From positions 7,400 through 34,995 of the forward strand of contig DBKZ01000029.1 in assembly GCA_002297415.1 (NCBI GenBank): a DNA stretch of 27,596 bases. The letters are read 5' to 3'. Below, piece after piece: positions 8,975 through 16,766 of this stretch (positions within the stretch are counted from its first letter, which is position 1; each line of letters starts with the position of its first letter). The notes beneath the pieces were generated by a model, which saw only the letters and a program-made list of their open reading frames with translations, was not told where the DNA came from and did no database searches. This DNA comes from Ruminococcaceae bacterium UBA737 (lineage in GTDB: Bacteria; Bacillota; Clostridia; Oscillospirales; Acutalibacteraceae). The position numbers and the translations under genes are program-made.

Positions 8975-10243
8975 ATGGAACTACCGATTGCTATAAAAAA
9001 ACATATTGAGGAAAACAGCGCTAAGCTTAAAAAGTATTCCGAAAAGCTTGCAAAGCTTTATGAAAACTGTTATGCAAGCACAATTGAGACCGCGCTCATC
9101 CCTAAGGAGGACGGCACAATATTCGTCTTAACAGGCGATATTCCGGCAATGTGGCTCAGAGACTCATCCGCGCAGGTGAATCACTATGTCGAGCTTGCTC
9201 AGGATAAAGAGGTTGCCGAAATCATAAAGGGCGTTATAAGAAGACAGCTTAAATATATTCTTATCGACCCCTATGCGAATGCCTTCAATGAAGAGCCTAA
9301 CGGCAAGGGTATGACGACCGACCGCCCCAAAAACGGACCTTGGGTCTGGGAGCATAAATATGAGGTCGATTCGCTTTGCTATCCCGTAAGACTTCTTTAT
9401 AGGTATTATAAAAAGACAGGCGACAGGTCTATTGTCGATAATGAGTTTGTTCCGGTTATCAAATCAATCGTGAATGTCTTTAAAACCGAGCAGGACCACT
9501 TTAAAAACAGTTCCTATAGGTTTTTCAGAGATACCGATTGGCTCACCGATACAATCCATAATAACGGAATGGGAGAGCCTGTCGTGCCTACGGGTATGAC
9601 ATGGTCGGGCTTCCGCCCCTCGGACGACGGCTGTAACTACGGCTACTATATCCCGTCCGAAATGTTCGCAACCGTTATTTTAGGCTATGCCGCCGAAATG
9701 CTCGGCAGTGAAAACGAGCTTACAACCGATATCCTAAAGCTTAAATCCGAAATCGAAAAGGGAATAAATGAATTCGGAATTATAGATTATAAGGATTTCG
9801 GAAAGGTTTATGCCTGCGAGGTAAACGGAATGGGAGATTTCACCTTTATGGACGACGCAAATATCCCAAGCCTTATTTCCGCTCCCTATATCGGATATTT
9901 AAAGCCTGATGATGAAATTTATCTTAATACAAGAAAGCTTCTTTTAAGTAAAGAAAATAAATTTTATTATGAGGGCAAATTCGCTAAGGGAATAGGCTCT
10001 CCCCATACAAAGGCAGGCCATATCTGGCACATGGCTCTTTCCATGCAGGGCCTTACATCTACCGATAAAAAGGAAATGAAGTATATCCTTGATACCCTCG
10101 TTTCCTGCGACGGCGGTACGGGTCACATGCATGAGGGCTTTGATTCAAATGACCCCTCGGTATTTTCAAGACCGTGGTTTACATGGTCGGACTCAATCTT
10201 CTGCGAGTTCGTAGAAAAGTGTCTTAAAGAGGGCATTGTTTAA
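8975..10243 (+). CDS. GH125 exo-alpha-1,6-mannosidase
   Basis: 422 residues, close to the usual length for GH125, a family of metal-independent, inverting exo-alpha-mannosidases acting on alpha-1,6-linked mannose. Recognition rests on several blocks: MWLRDSSAQVNHY at residues 59-71; VVPTGMTWSGFRPSDDG in the middle; MDDANIPSLISAPYIGY; and near the C-terminus GGTGHMHEGFD followed by RPWFTWSDSIF. There is no signal peptide, so it should work in the cytoplasm on imported mannosides. A Shine-Dalgarno-like AGAGGAAA precedes the ATG. It follows the secreted dockerin protein after a hairpin and probably shares its transcript, which would link the upstream surface proteins to a mannose-containing glycan. 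Family assignment is confident; the exact linkage preference is not shown by the sequence. Confidence 0.9.
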   Translation: MELPIAIKKHIEENSAKLKKYSEKLAKLYENCYASTIETALIPKEDGTIFVLTGDIPAMWLRDSSAQVNHYVELAQDKEVAEIIKGVIRRQLKYILIDPYANAFNEEPNGKGMTTDRPKNGPWVWEHKYEVDSLCYPVRLLYRYYKKTGDRSIVDNEFVPVIKSIVNVFKTEQDHFKNSSYRFFRDTDWLTDTIHNNGMGEPVVPTGMTWSGFRPSDDGCNYGYYIPSEMFATVILGYAAEMLGSENELTTDILKLKSEIEKGINEFGIIDYKDFGKVYACEVNGMGDFTFMDDANIPSLISAPYIGYLKPDDEIYLNTRKLLLSKENKFYYEGKFAKGIGSPHTKAGHIWHMALSMQGLTSTDKKEMKYILDTLVSCDGGTGHMHEGFDSNDPSVFSRPWFTWSDSIFCEFVEKCLKEGIV

Positions 10244-10275
10244 AAAAGTTTAAAAGCTTTAGTTTTTAAGCTTTC

Positions 10276-10368
10276 CATATCCCTGCAGGCGGAGCAAAAA
10301 ATCCGCATGGCAGAGTTCGAAACTGCCATGCAGCATATAAAGAAAACCGCTTCGCCGTTACGGATATG
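10276..10368 (+). ncRNA. Structured intergenic element (candidate RNA or MITE-like repeat)
   Basis: This lies in the 165-base gap between GH125 and the next gene. An outer pair, CATATCC at 10276-10282 with GGATATG at 10362-10368, encloses two perfect hairpins: GCGGA 10289-10293 with TCCGC 10302-10306 (loop GCAAAAAA), and GCATGGCAG 10305-10313 with CTGCCATGC 10323-10331 (loop AGTTCGAAA). The first two bases of the longer form of hairpin 2 compete with hairpin 1, leaving ATGGCAG/CTGCCAT if both form. The remainder contains CCGCTTCGCCG. A weak AT-rich hairpin (AAAGCTT 10253-10259 with AAGCTTT 10268-10274) sits upstream. It matches no riboswitch class I know. The enclosed multi-stem layout also fits a short palindromic mobile repeat. 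Confidence 0.45.
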
Positions 10369-10408
10369 TTTTCATATATAAAATTTTTAAAACAAGGAGA
10401 GGTAAAAA

Positions 10409-13294
10409 ATGAAAAAAATCAATTTCAAGGGTTTAACCGCAGCATTTTTATCATTGATGTTGATTTCGTCGATGGTAATTATTCACTCAAGCGCAACATC
10501 TGAAGATTTTAAAACAAAATATGCAGATGTTTTAAAATCGCTGAGTGCTGTATCAGGACCCGCCGCAGTTGTCGAAAAGGTAACTGCAGAAACAGCCGAA
10601 AGCTATGATAATGCAAATAAGGCTTATAAGCTTCTTTCTGCTGACGAGCAGGAAGCGCTTGGAACTTATGATACAGATATCACAAATAAGCTTGAGGCAT
10701 GCGCAAGAAGAGCAAAGATATTCACAGAGGGCAGCTTCTATTTCGATTTCGATAATGATTCGGCTCTTGCACAGTATCTTTACACCGGTCAGGGCACAAA
10801 CAGTTTCGTTTTCTCAACCGTTCAGCACGGCACCGCAATCCCCGAAATCGAGGAGACCTTTATCTATCATACTGCTACCGCAAAATTCTCGGCCGGTAAA
10901 AACGCTAACGGTGTCTTTGATGATATAATGAGCGGAAACGGTAAATATCCTCTAATCAGAATGGAAGCCGGCGTTTATGTCTCGGAAGACGGAAATACAG
11001 CATATTTAGGTGAAACCGGATATAGCAGTTTGAGAGTAATGACGAACTGGACTTATGATAGTGCATTGGGGCTTAGTAACTTTGTAGTAGGAGATTTTGT
11101 TGACAGCAAATATCAGCCCCGCGATTTAACAGCTAAGATTTCCTATGCAACAAAAGATAACGGCACAACATATTATCCTAATTTTGAGTTTGCATGCGGT
11201 TCTGATAAAAATACTGTTTCGCGAACTGATTTATCCGCTGAAAAAACTTCAGTTGCTTCAAATGTAAAGCTAACATTAAGCGATTACACGGGCTCTAAAA
11301 ATAATTACAAACAAGTAAAAGCTTTAAGAGTTTCTTATCCCGAGGTTCTTATCGCAAAATGTGCGGAAGCAAATGAGTATGCCGAAACTCTCGATGTAAC
11401 AAATATCGATATAACCATGAGCGATACAATCAACAAGTACAGTGACCTTGTTGCCGCCTGCGGAGATAACGATTATATTACATCGGAAAATAAGGCAAAG
11501 CTCTTAACAGCTAAAAAGATTTCCGATTATCTTGTTAAGAATAATATCGATAAATTTCTTACACCTGCAAGCATTGACAGCCTTTCAACCGTTATAACCG
11601 ATAAGACCGCCGTTACAGACCTTTATAATGAAACTGAGAACATTATAAATAATCTCAACCTCGGCGGAATGTTCACGGAAGCTCAGCTTGCAAAAATCGA
11701 ATCTATGAATAATGCAGTAAGCATAATGGGCGAGGCAGAGTCTTATGACGCAACCGACCTTGTAAATGCGGCTGTAGCAATTGCAGAGCTTAGCAATAAG
11801 CAGATTGTAAACGATATCTCATTCGAGGTTGAGCTTACTAAGACCGAAAAAGCCGTTTCGGCGCTCGGTACTTATAAAGATGCCGTAAGCAATAAAGCGG
11901 TGCTTGAAGGCATAAGAACTTCTTATGACGCTTTGGTTAAAACAGGAAAATACACCGATCCTTCAAATTATGTATTTGAAAAAACCGGCAAGAGATATAC
12001 AAACAATGATGAATGGGGATGGGAGTCAACATCTGATTACGGTGTAGTAAGCTATGTTAAAAGTCCTTCCCTTAAGGGCGGAATAAATAAGATAAGCTTT
12101 ACTCTTCCCGTAAGCGGATATAACAAGGCAGGAAACTTCTTTGTTTATTCTTATGACGGAATAGACTCAGCCGCCGACCTTGCAAATATAAGCGCCTTTG
12201 GATTCTTTGCAAGACAGGACAAAATATATACAGGAGACAATTTTACAGTTCTTAAGGAGTCCGCAAAGGCTTCTACAACGCTTATTCCGCAGGATAACTC
12301 TTATTATCCGGCTTCCATGTATGCTTACGGAACAGAGAAGTATATAACAAGACCTAACGCCGATGGCCGTGTTCCTGCTGATTACGACTCTCGGTTATCG
12401 GATAAAAACAACTTGGTATGGCATCGTACTAAAGAAAATGTAGGAAATGCCGTTACCAATCAGGATTTAAGCACCGACCTTAACACATATATGACTGGAA
12501 AAGGGTATAACAAATATACTCCTAACGGCAATATGAATGTTACCATGGAATATCAGGGAGATTCCAATCTCGTTAACGGTTATAACTGGTATCTTATCAC
12601 TATTTCAGGCAGGTTCTATACTACAAACGATGACGCAAGTAAGTATGAGGACGGTACCGTTTACTGCCGTCTGTTCACAAAGGGCAGAATAACAACAGCC
12701 GGCGTTACACATGCCGCTTCCGCTGAGCCTGCCGATGTTCTTACAAACCTTGATATCGAAGTTAATAAGACACCTACCGCTCTTTCCGCAGGCGCGTCCG
12801 TAAGAATTGCCGATGTTAAAAACGGCGGCGGTATCCGCTTTGAATCTAAGGTTAACACCGACCTCTATAATTTTCTTAAGAATACCGAGGGCGTTACCGT
12901 AAGCCTCGGAACAATTATCGTTCCCGAGGAATACAGAGCAGGTAAGGATATCACATTTGATAACTTTAAGACTGCTTCTCAGGGCGGAAGAAACGAGGAT
13001 AAGAACCTTTGCGTAGATATCCCTCAGACCAAATGGCAGGATAAGGAGAACGGAATTTACACCGCCGCTCTTATCAACCTTAAAGAGGCTAACTACACTA
13101 AGTCTTTCGCCGCAAGAGGATATATGAAGGTTACTTATGCCGACAGAAAATCCGTTTACTATTATTCCGACTTTGATGCGGACGGCAATGTCAGAAGCAT
13201 TCAGGCTGTAGCCACTGCCGCTCTTAAAGATACCTCGGTAACCTACACTGAGGCTCAGAAAGCAATACTTAAAGTATTTGCAGGTCAGTCATAA
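10409..13294 (+). CDS. Large secreted protein of unknown function
   Basis: 961 residues with a signal peptide at about 1-30. A Shine-Dalgarno (AAGGAGAGG) precedes the ATG. I do not recognise it as an enzyme. Residues about 35-95 look helical. Residues about 100-320 are strand-rich, with features of a LamG-like beta-sandwich. Residues about 325-540 are helical. A second strand-rich region, with a DEWGWESTSDYGVVSY segment, spans about 540-775. The last about 170 residues (791-961) look like a separate domain, with GGGIRFESKV, a GTIIVPEEYRAG strand and an AARGYMKVTYADRKSVYYYSDF segment. I recall similar C-terminal modules in other secreted clostridial proteins, without a known function. No dockerin, cohesin, LPXTG motif or C-terminal membrane helix was seen, so its attachment to the cell is unclear. 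Its neighbours suggest a glycan-related surface role. Confidence 0.6.
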   Translation: MKKINFKGLTAAFLSLMLISSMVIIHSSATSEDFKTKYADVLKSLSAVSGPAAVVEKVTAETAESYDNANKAYKLLSADEQEALGTYDTDITNKLEACARRAKIFTEGSFYFDFDNDSALAQYLYTGQGTNSFVFSTVQHGTAIPEIEETFIYHTATAKFSAGKNANGVFDDIMSGNGKYPLIRMEAGVYVSEDGNTAYLGETGYSSLRVMTNWTYDSALGLSNFVVGDFVDSKYQPRDLTAKISYATKDNGTTYYPNFEFACGSDKNTVSRTDLSAEKTSVASNVKLTLSDYTGSKNNYKQVKALRVSYPEVLIAKCAEANEYAETLDVTNIDITMSDTINKYSDLVAACGDNDYITSENKAKLLTAKKISDYLVKNNIDKFLTPASIDSLSTVITDKTAVTDLYNETENIINNLNLGGMFTEAQLAKIESMNNAVSIMGEAESYDATDLVNAAVAIAELSNKQIVNDISFEVELTKTEKAVSALGTYKDAVSNKAVLEGIRTSYDALVKTGKYTDPSNYVFEKTGKRYTNNDEWGWESTSDYGVVSYVKSPSLKGGINKISFTLPVSGYNKAGNFFVYSYDGIDSAADLANISAFGFFARQDKIYTGDNFTVLKESAKASTTLIPQDNSYYPASMYAYGTEKYITRPNADGRVPADYDSRLSDKNNLVWHRTKENVGNAVTNQDLSTDLNTYMTGKGYNKYTPNGNMNVTMEYQGDSNLVNGYNWYLITISGRFYTTNDDASKYEDGTVYCRLFTKGRITTAGVTHAASAEPADVLTNLDIEVNKTPTALSAGASVRIADVKNGGGIRFESKVNTDLYNFLKNTEGVTVSLGTIIVPEEYRAGKDITFDNFKTASQGGRNEDKNLCVDIPQTKWQDKENGIYTAALINLKEANYTKSFAARGYMKVTYADRKSVYYYSDFDADGNVRSIQAVATAALKDTSVTYTEAQKAILKVFAGQS

Positions 13295-13314
13295 AAGGAA
13301 AGGGGAAGAATAAA

Positions 13315-13458
13315 ATGAAAAGCTATAAAAAACCTGTTTTGGCTGTTATTTTAGAAGAGCCCCGCGATAGAATATGCTCAAACATAAGCAACGGCAACGA
13401 CGATTTTTCGACCGACCCGTTCTCTCTCGGAGATACCGACAAAGACGCCGGCATTTAA
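13315..13458 (+). CDS. Small peptide (47 aa) of the MKxYxKP type
   Basis: ATG at 13315, TAA at 13456-13458, with a strong AAAGGGGAAG Shine-Dalgarno 20 bases after the previous stop. The peptide begins MKSYKKPVLAVILEE, has DRI at residues 18-20, then turns polar and Asp/Ser/Asn-rich. It has one Cys (21), no signal peptide and no membrane helix. The N-terminal pattern, MK then Tyr, Lys-Pro, a hydrophobic/acidic stretch and DRI, recurs in the 49-residue peptide at 15928. From memory, short ORFs starting with such a Lys-Pro pattern are common in gut Clostridia and are usually left as hypothetical. No peptide-modifying enzyme is encoded in the window, so a RiPP precursor is only one possibility. 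Confidence 0.6.
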   Translation: MKSYKKPVLAVILEEPRDRICSNISNGNDDFSTDPFSLGDTDKDAGI

Positions 13459-13463
13459 AAGCT

Positions 13464-13835
13464 ATGAAAAAATCGCTTATTCTATTGTTTTTATTGGTTT
13501 TCTCTGCCGCCGCCCTCGCAGGCTGCGGCAAGAAAGCCGTAAAAAGCACCGCTTCGGATGATAAAAGCTCTTCTCAGAGTGTTATAAGCTCCGAAACAAG
13601 CAGTGCTTCAAATAAAGTTATTACGGCAAACGAAAAGACCTCGGGGGCAAGCTCACAGTCTTCAAAAAATACACCTAAAAAAGACGACGGCAAAAACACC
13701 GACACCGCCTCCGATATCTTTTCGTCAGACAGCTCATCAAAAGAGGAGCCGTCAAAGTCCGATAGCTCCTCCGGCTCTTCGTCGAATTCGCCGTCGGGCT
13801 CCGCCGTAACGGAATCTTGGACGAAATACTATTGA
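13464..13835 (+). CDS. Ser/Asp-rich lipoprotein ending in WTKYY
   Basis: 123 residues from the ATG at 13464, five bases after the stop of the preceding peptide gene. There is no clear Shine-Dalgarno, so translation is probably coupled. The N-terminus is a textbook lipoprotein signal: MKKSLILLFLLVFS followed by the lipobox LAGC, lipidated Cys at 21. The rest is disordered and made almost only of Ser, Lys, Asp, Thr, Gly and Asn, without a recognisable fold, and ends TESWTKYY. A longer start at 13374 is open but would place about 30 Arg-rich residues before the signal peptide and is rejected. The shared last five residues with the peptide at 15928 suggest a functional C-terminal tag. It may be a surface spacer or carrier for that tag; function is unknown. 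Confidence 0.65.
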   Translation: MKKSLILLFLLVFSAAALAGCGKKAVKSTASDDKSSSQSVISSETSSASNKVITANEKTSGASSQSSKNTPKKDDGKNTDTASDIFSSDSSSKEEPSKSDSSSGSSSNSPSGSAVTESWTKYY

Positions 13836-13842
13836 TTTCGTT

Positions 13843-14031
13843 GGTTATTTAGGCTCCCACTGCCGAGGGAGGCTAAATAACCCTCAGTCAGCTATCGCTG
13901 ACAGCTCCCCTCTGTATTGACATTCGTCAATAAGAAGGGTGCCAAAAGCTTCCCCTTTAGACGAAAGGGGAAGTGTCAAGGCGAAGCCCTTGACGATAGG
14001 GTTTGGTTATATCCGTGCCGATAGGCACACA
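13843..14031 (+). repeat. Mosaic of hairpin modules, copy 1
   Basis: Six consecutive stem-loops fill the gap before GH127: 13843-13858 with 13867-13882 (16 bp, one mismatch); GTCAGC 13887 with GCTGAC 13897; TATTGAC 13915 with GTCAATA 13926; CTTCCCCTTT 13949 with AAAGGGGAAG 13964; GTCAAGG 13975 with CCTTGAC 13988; GTGCC 14015 with GGCAC 14024. Several modules recur in the same order in the gap at 16767-16911. This resembles a REP/BIME-type interspersed palindromic repeat of gut Clostridia. The first hairpin lies just after the lipoprotein stop and could also end transcription, although no T-run follows. Confidence 0.7.
13995..14031 (+). repeat. 37-base repeat with GTGCC-GATA-GGCAC stem, copy 1
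   Basis: The block starts GATAGGGTTTGGTTA and ends GATAGGCACACA. It matches 16875-16911 at 35 of 37 positions by direct comparison. It lies 50 bases before the GH127 start. It is either the terminal module of the mosaic repeat or a shared regulatory site. Confidence 0.75.
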
Positions 14032-14039
14032 TTCGTCTA

Positions 14040-14067
14040 ACATCTAATATCTGACATCTAAAATCTA
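14040..14067 (+). repeat. Two 14-base tandem units in GH127 leader
   Basis: ACATCTAATATCTG is followed directly by ACATCTAAAATCTA (12 of 14 identical). The units sit between the hairpin mosaic and the GH127 Shine-Dalgarno (AAGGGGAAA). No role can be assigned. Confidence 0.6.
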
Positions 14068-14081
14068 ATAAGGGGAAATCT

Positions 14082-15938
14082 ATGTACAATCCTGCGGTAT
14101 ACCGAAAATTCACAACAAATGAAATAAAGCCTTGCGGATGGCTTAAAAGACAGCTTGAAATTCAGGCGGAAGGTCTTTCGGGCAATCTTTATAAAATATG
14201 GCCTGATATAAGGGACAGCTCTTATATCGGCGGAACAATAGACAGCTGGGAAAGAGTTCCCTACTGGCTTGACGGCTTTATTCCGCTTGCCTATCTTCTT
14301 GAAGACGAAGAGAAAATATCGGTTGCGAAAAAATATATAGACGGTATAATAGCCTCTCAAAAGGAGGACGGCTGGCTTTGTATCTGCAAGGACGAGCAAA
14401 GAAACACCTTTGATATCTGGCCCGCAATTCTCATTTTAAAGGTTTTGACCGTTTATTATGAATGCTCAAAGGACGAAAGAATAGAAGAAATAGTTTATAA
14501 GGGACTTAAAAGCGTTGATAATCATGTCAAGAATTTCGGAATTTACGGCTGGGCGAGCGCAAGATGGTATGAGTGCCTTATTCCCGTTTTTTGGCTTTAT
14601 GAAAGAGTGCATGAGGACTGGCTTTTAAATCTCGGCACCTCTCTTTATGCCGCGGGAACGAATTACAAGGCGCTTTTTTCTTCGGGCTTTTATAAAAATC
14701 CTAAAAACGAATGGAATCATGAAACGCACATTGTAAATGTCGCAATGGCGATAAAATCTGAGGCGCTCCTGTCGCAGATCTCCGATTTGGGAGATAAAGA
14801 GTATCCTAAAAAAATGCTTGAATTCTTGGATAAGTATCACGGAACGGTTGTCGGGCATTTTAACGGCGACGAATGCCTTTCGGGAAGCAGTCCTATTCAG
14901 GGAGCGGAGCTTTGCAGTGTTGTTGAGGCAATGTTTTCTTATGAAACGCTTTTTAGCATAACCGGCGACAGCTACTGGTGTGACAGGCTTGAAAAGTTAG
15001 CCTATAACGCCCTGCCCGCGACTATAAGCGAGGATATGTGGACTCATCAGTATGACCAGCAGGTAAATCAGGTCGGCTGTGTAAAATTAGGCGAAAAATC
15101 AATCTTCCGCACAAACGGACCCGACGCGCACCTTTTCGGTTTAGAGCCTCATTTCGGCTGCTGTACCTCTAATTTCAATCAGGGCTGGCCGAAATTCGCC
15201 TTAAGCACATTTTATAGTAGCGATGATTCTCTCGTTTCCGCCGTGATTGCGCCGTCGAGAGTAATAACCGAATTCAAAGGCGTTAAAACCGAGGTTGAGC
15301 TAAAAACCGATTATCCGTTTAAAAATCTTCTTAAATATGAAATAACAACCGAAAAAAGCGTTAAATTCAAGCTTAAAATAAGGCTTCCGCAATGCGCCAA
15401 GGGCTTTAACATAAGTGAGAGATTTGAGCTTGAGGACGGCTTTGCGGTTATAGATAAAGAGTGGAAATCGGGCGACTGCGTTTTGGTAAAGCTTATGTTC
15501 GAAACCGAATTTATTAAGCATAACGATATGTTAGCCCTTAGCCGAGGCCCCTTCATTTATTCGCTTGAAATCGAAGAGGACTGGCAGAAAAGGGAGTACA
15601 TTAAGGACGGGGTTGAGAGAAAATACCCCTACTGCGATTATGAGATTTATCCGAAATCCAAGTGGAATTACGGCTTTGCCGATTTAAAAACCGAGTTTAT
15701 TGAAAAGGATTTGGGAGAAATCCCGTTTTCAAAGACGGATCCTTGCATAACAATTTCAGCCGACATGGCGGAAATTGCATGGGACTATAAGGAGGGCTAT
15801 AATTTCGTCTGCTCCGAAAAGCCGATTAATAATAAGCCGCTTTCAAAGACAGTAAAGAAAAAATTTAAGCCTTACGGCTGTTCGACGCTTCGGATGACCG
15901 AAATGCCTATGACAAAAGGAGAAACAAATGAAAAATAA
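14082..15938 (+). CDS. GH127-type beta-L-arabinofuranosidase
   Basis: 618 residues, the DUF1680 family (GH127/GH146). Characterised members release beta-1,2-linked L-arabinofuranose using a zinc-bound cysteine nucleophile. The residues of that active site can be located: E276 and C278 in the segment GAELCSVVEA, and the adjacent pair C360-C361 in HFGCCTSNF, with the spacing and context of the Glu-x-Cys and Cys-Cys pattern described for the Bifidobacterium enzyme HypBA1. The N-terminus (about 30-80) has IWPDIRDSSYIGG and DSWERVPYWLDG, typical of the (alpha/alpha) barrel. There is no signal peptide, so it acts on imported arabino-oligosaccharides. The ATG follows AAGGGGAAATCT. Its 3' end overlaps the next small gene by 11 bases. 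The family is secure; linkage and sub-family (127 or 146) are not. Confidence 0.9.
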   Translation: MYNPAVYRKFTTNEIKPCGWLKRQLEIQAEGLSGNLYKIWPDIRDSSYIGGTIDSWERVPYWLDGFIPLAYLLEDEEKISVAKKYIDGIIASQKEDGWLCICKDEQRNTFDIWPAILILKVLTVYYECSKDERIEEIVYKGLKSVDNHVKNFGIYGWASARWYECLIPVFWLYERVHEDWLLNLGTSLYAAGTNYKALFSSGFYKNPKNEWNHETHIVNVAMAIKSEALLSQISDLGDKEYPKKMLEFLDKYHGTVVGHFNGDECLSGSSPIQGAELCSVVEAMFSYETLFSITGDSYWCDRLEKLAYNALPATISEDMWTHQYDQQVNQVGCVKLGEKSIFRTNGPDAHLFGLEPHFGCCTSNFNQGWPKFALSTFYSSDDSLVSAVIAPSRVITEFKGVKTEVELKTDYPFKNLLKYEITTEKSVKFKLKIRLPQCAKGFNISERFELEDGFAVIDKEWKSGDCVLVKLMFETEFIKHNDMLALSRGPFIYSLEIEEDWQKREYIKDGVERKYPYCDYEIYPKSKWNYGFADLKTEFIEKDLGEIPFSKTDPCITISADMAEIAWDYKEGYNFVCSEKPINNKPLSKTVKKKFKPYGCSTLRMTEMPMTKGETNEK

Positions 15939-16077
15939 ATATTTAAAGCCCGAAATAGAGCTTTTGAATTTAAAATCAAGCGATAGAATTTCGGATGACG
16001 GCGGTGCGGACGACGATTGGGAAAACGGCGCCACAGGCACCGCCTCTGCGGGCGGAGAATGGACAAAGTATTATTAA
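15928..16077 (+). CDS. Small peptide (49 aa), MKxYxKP type, ending in WTKYY
   Basis: The ATG at 15928 lies inside the last 11 bases of GH127, with an excellent Shine-Dalgarno (AAAAGGAG at 15914-15921, six bases away), and the TAA ends at 16077, so it is a real coupled gene. The peptide starts MKNKYLKPEIELLNLKSSDR, then becomes Asp/Gly/Ala-rich, and ends GGEWTKYY. There is no Cys, signal peptide or membrane helix. Its N-terminal half matches the pattern of the 47-residue peptide at 13315, and its last five residues equal those of the lipoprotein at 13464. Because it is coupled to a cytoplasmic GH127, its product is made in step with the enzyme. It could be a signalling peptide, a small regulator or a modified peptide. 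Function is unknown. Confidence 0.7.
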   Translation: MKNKYLKPEIELLNLKSSDRISDDGGADDDWENGATGTASAGGEWTKYY

Positions 16078-16089
16078 AGGGTGAAAATA

Positions 16090-16746
16090 ATGGCATATAA
16101 AATTTTATTTATGGGCGATTCTATAACCGACGCCAACCGTAATTACAACGATGACAACAACGACGGCTGCGGTTATGCGACGATGATTGAGGGATATTTA
16201 AACTGTAAATATCCCTTTAAATATGAAATGTTGAACCGTGGAATAAGCGGTCACAAGCTTGCGGATATTTATTCGAGAATGCAAAAGGACATAATTCATG
16301 TAAATCCCGATTTTATGAGCATTCTTGTCGGAGTAAATGATGTTTGGCATGAAATCGACTGGCAAAACGGCACCCCTGCCGAAAGCTACGAAAAGCTTTA
16401 TGACCAAATGATTTCCGAAATCAAAGAGCGCCTTCCCAAAACAAAGCTTATGATAATTCAGCCTTATGTGGTTGAGGGATTTCAGACTCTGCCTACCGAG
16501 CAGGACCCTGACAGATGGAATAAATTCAGGCGCGGGGTTGACCTTGTCGCCGCCGCGGCAAAAAGAGTGGCTCAAAAGCACGGAATTTATTTCCTGCCTC
16601 TGCAGCTTATTTTCGATGAAGCGCAGAAAAACGCACCGTCCGATTATTGGACGCTTGACGGCGTTCATCCCTCTGCGGCAGGCCATGAGCTTATCAAAAA
16701 CGAATGGCTCGCGGCATTCGGCGAAATTACCGGAGAACCGATTTAA
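16090..16746 (+). CDS. SGNH/GDSL-type esterase
   Basis: 218 residues from ATG 16090, chosen because GGGTGA at 16079-16084 is well placed for it. A GTG at 16081 would add three residues but lies inside that site. The four SGNH blocks are visible: GDSIT (nucleophile Ser) at residues 9-13, NRGISGHKLAD (Gly), LVGVNDVW (Asn) and LDGVHPSAAGHELI (Asp and His). These cytoplasmic-type SGNH hydrolases, common in glycan-utilisation clusters, remove acetyl or other acyl groups from sugars. There is no signal peptide. Its place after GH127 and before the DUF4965 and GH3 genes suggests deacylation of imported oligosaccharides. The substrate is not shown by the sequence. Confidence 0.88.
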   Translation: MAYKILFMGDSITDANRNYNDDNNDGCGYATMIEGYLNCKYPFKYEMLNRGISGHKLADIYSRMQKDIIHVNPDFMSILVGVNDVWHEIDWQNGTPAESYEKLYDQMISEIKERLPKTKLMIIQPYVVEGFQTLPTEQDPDRWNKFRRGVDLVAAAAKRVAQKHGIYFLPLQLIFDEAQKNAPSDYWTLDGVHPSAAGHELIKNEWLAAFGEITGEPI

Positions 16747-16766
16747 AGCAGAAAGACCCTTAAATT

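Noticed and set aside
13374..13463. Longer start for the lipoprotein gene, in frame from 13374
   Set aside because: It would put about 30 Arg/Lys-rich residues before a perfect lipoprotein signal peptide and overlap the 47-residue peptide gene; the ATG at 13464 is far more plausible.
13917..13922. TTGACA as a GH127 promoter -35
   Set aside because: It is part of the TATTGAC/GTCAATA hairpin of the repeat and no -10 follows at a suitable distance.
13887..13973. CRISPR array
   Set aside because: The hairpins differ from one another, with no constant repeat or uniform spacer length, and no cas gene is present.
15928..16077. Standard RiPP gene cluster (lanthipeptide, sactipeptide or lasso)
   Set aside because: No LanM/LanB, radical SAM, lasso cyclase, dedicated peptidase or peptide exporter is encoded in the window, and the peptide has no Cys.
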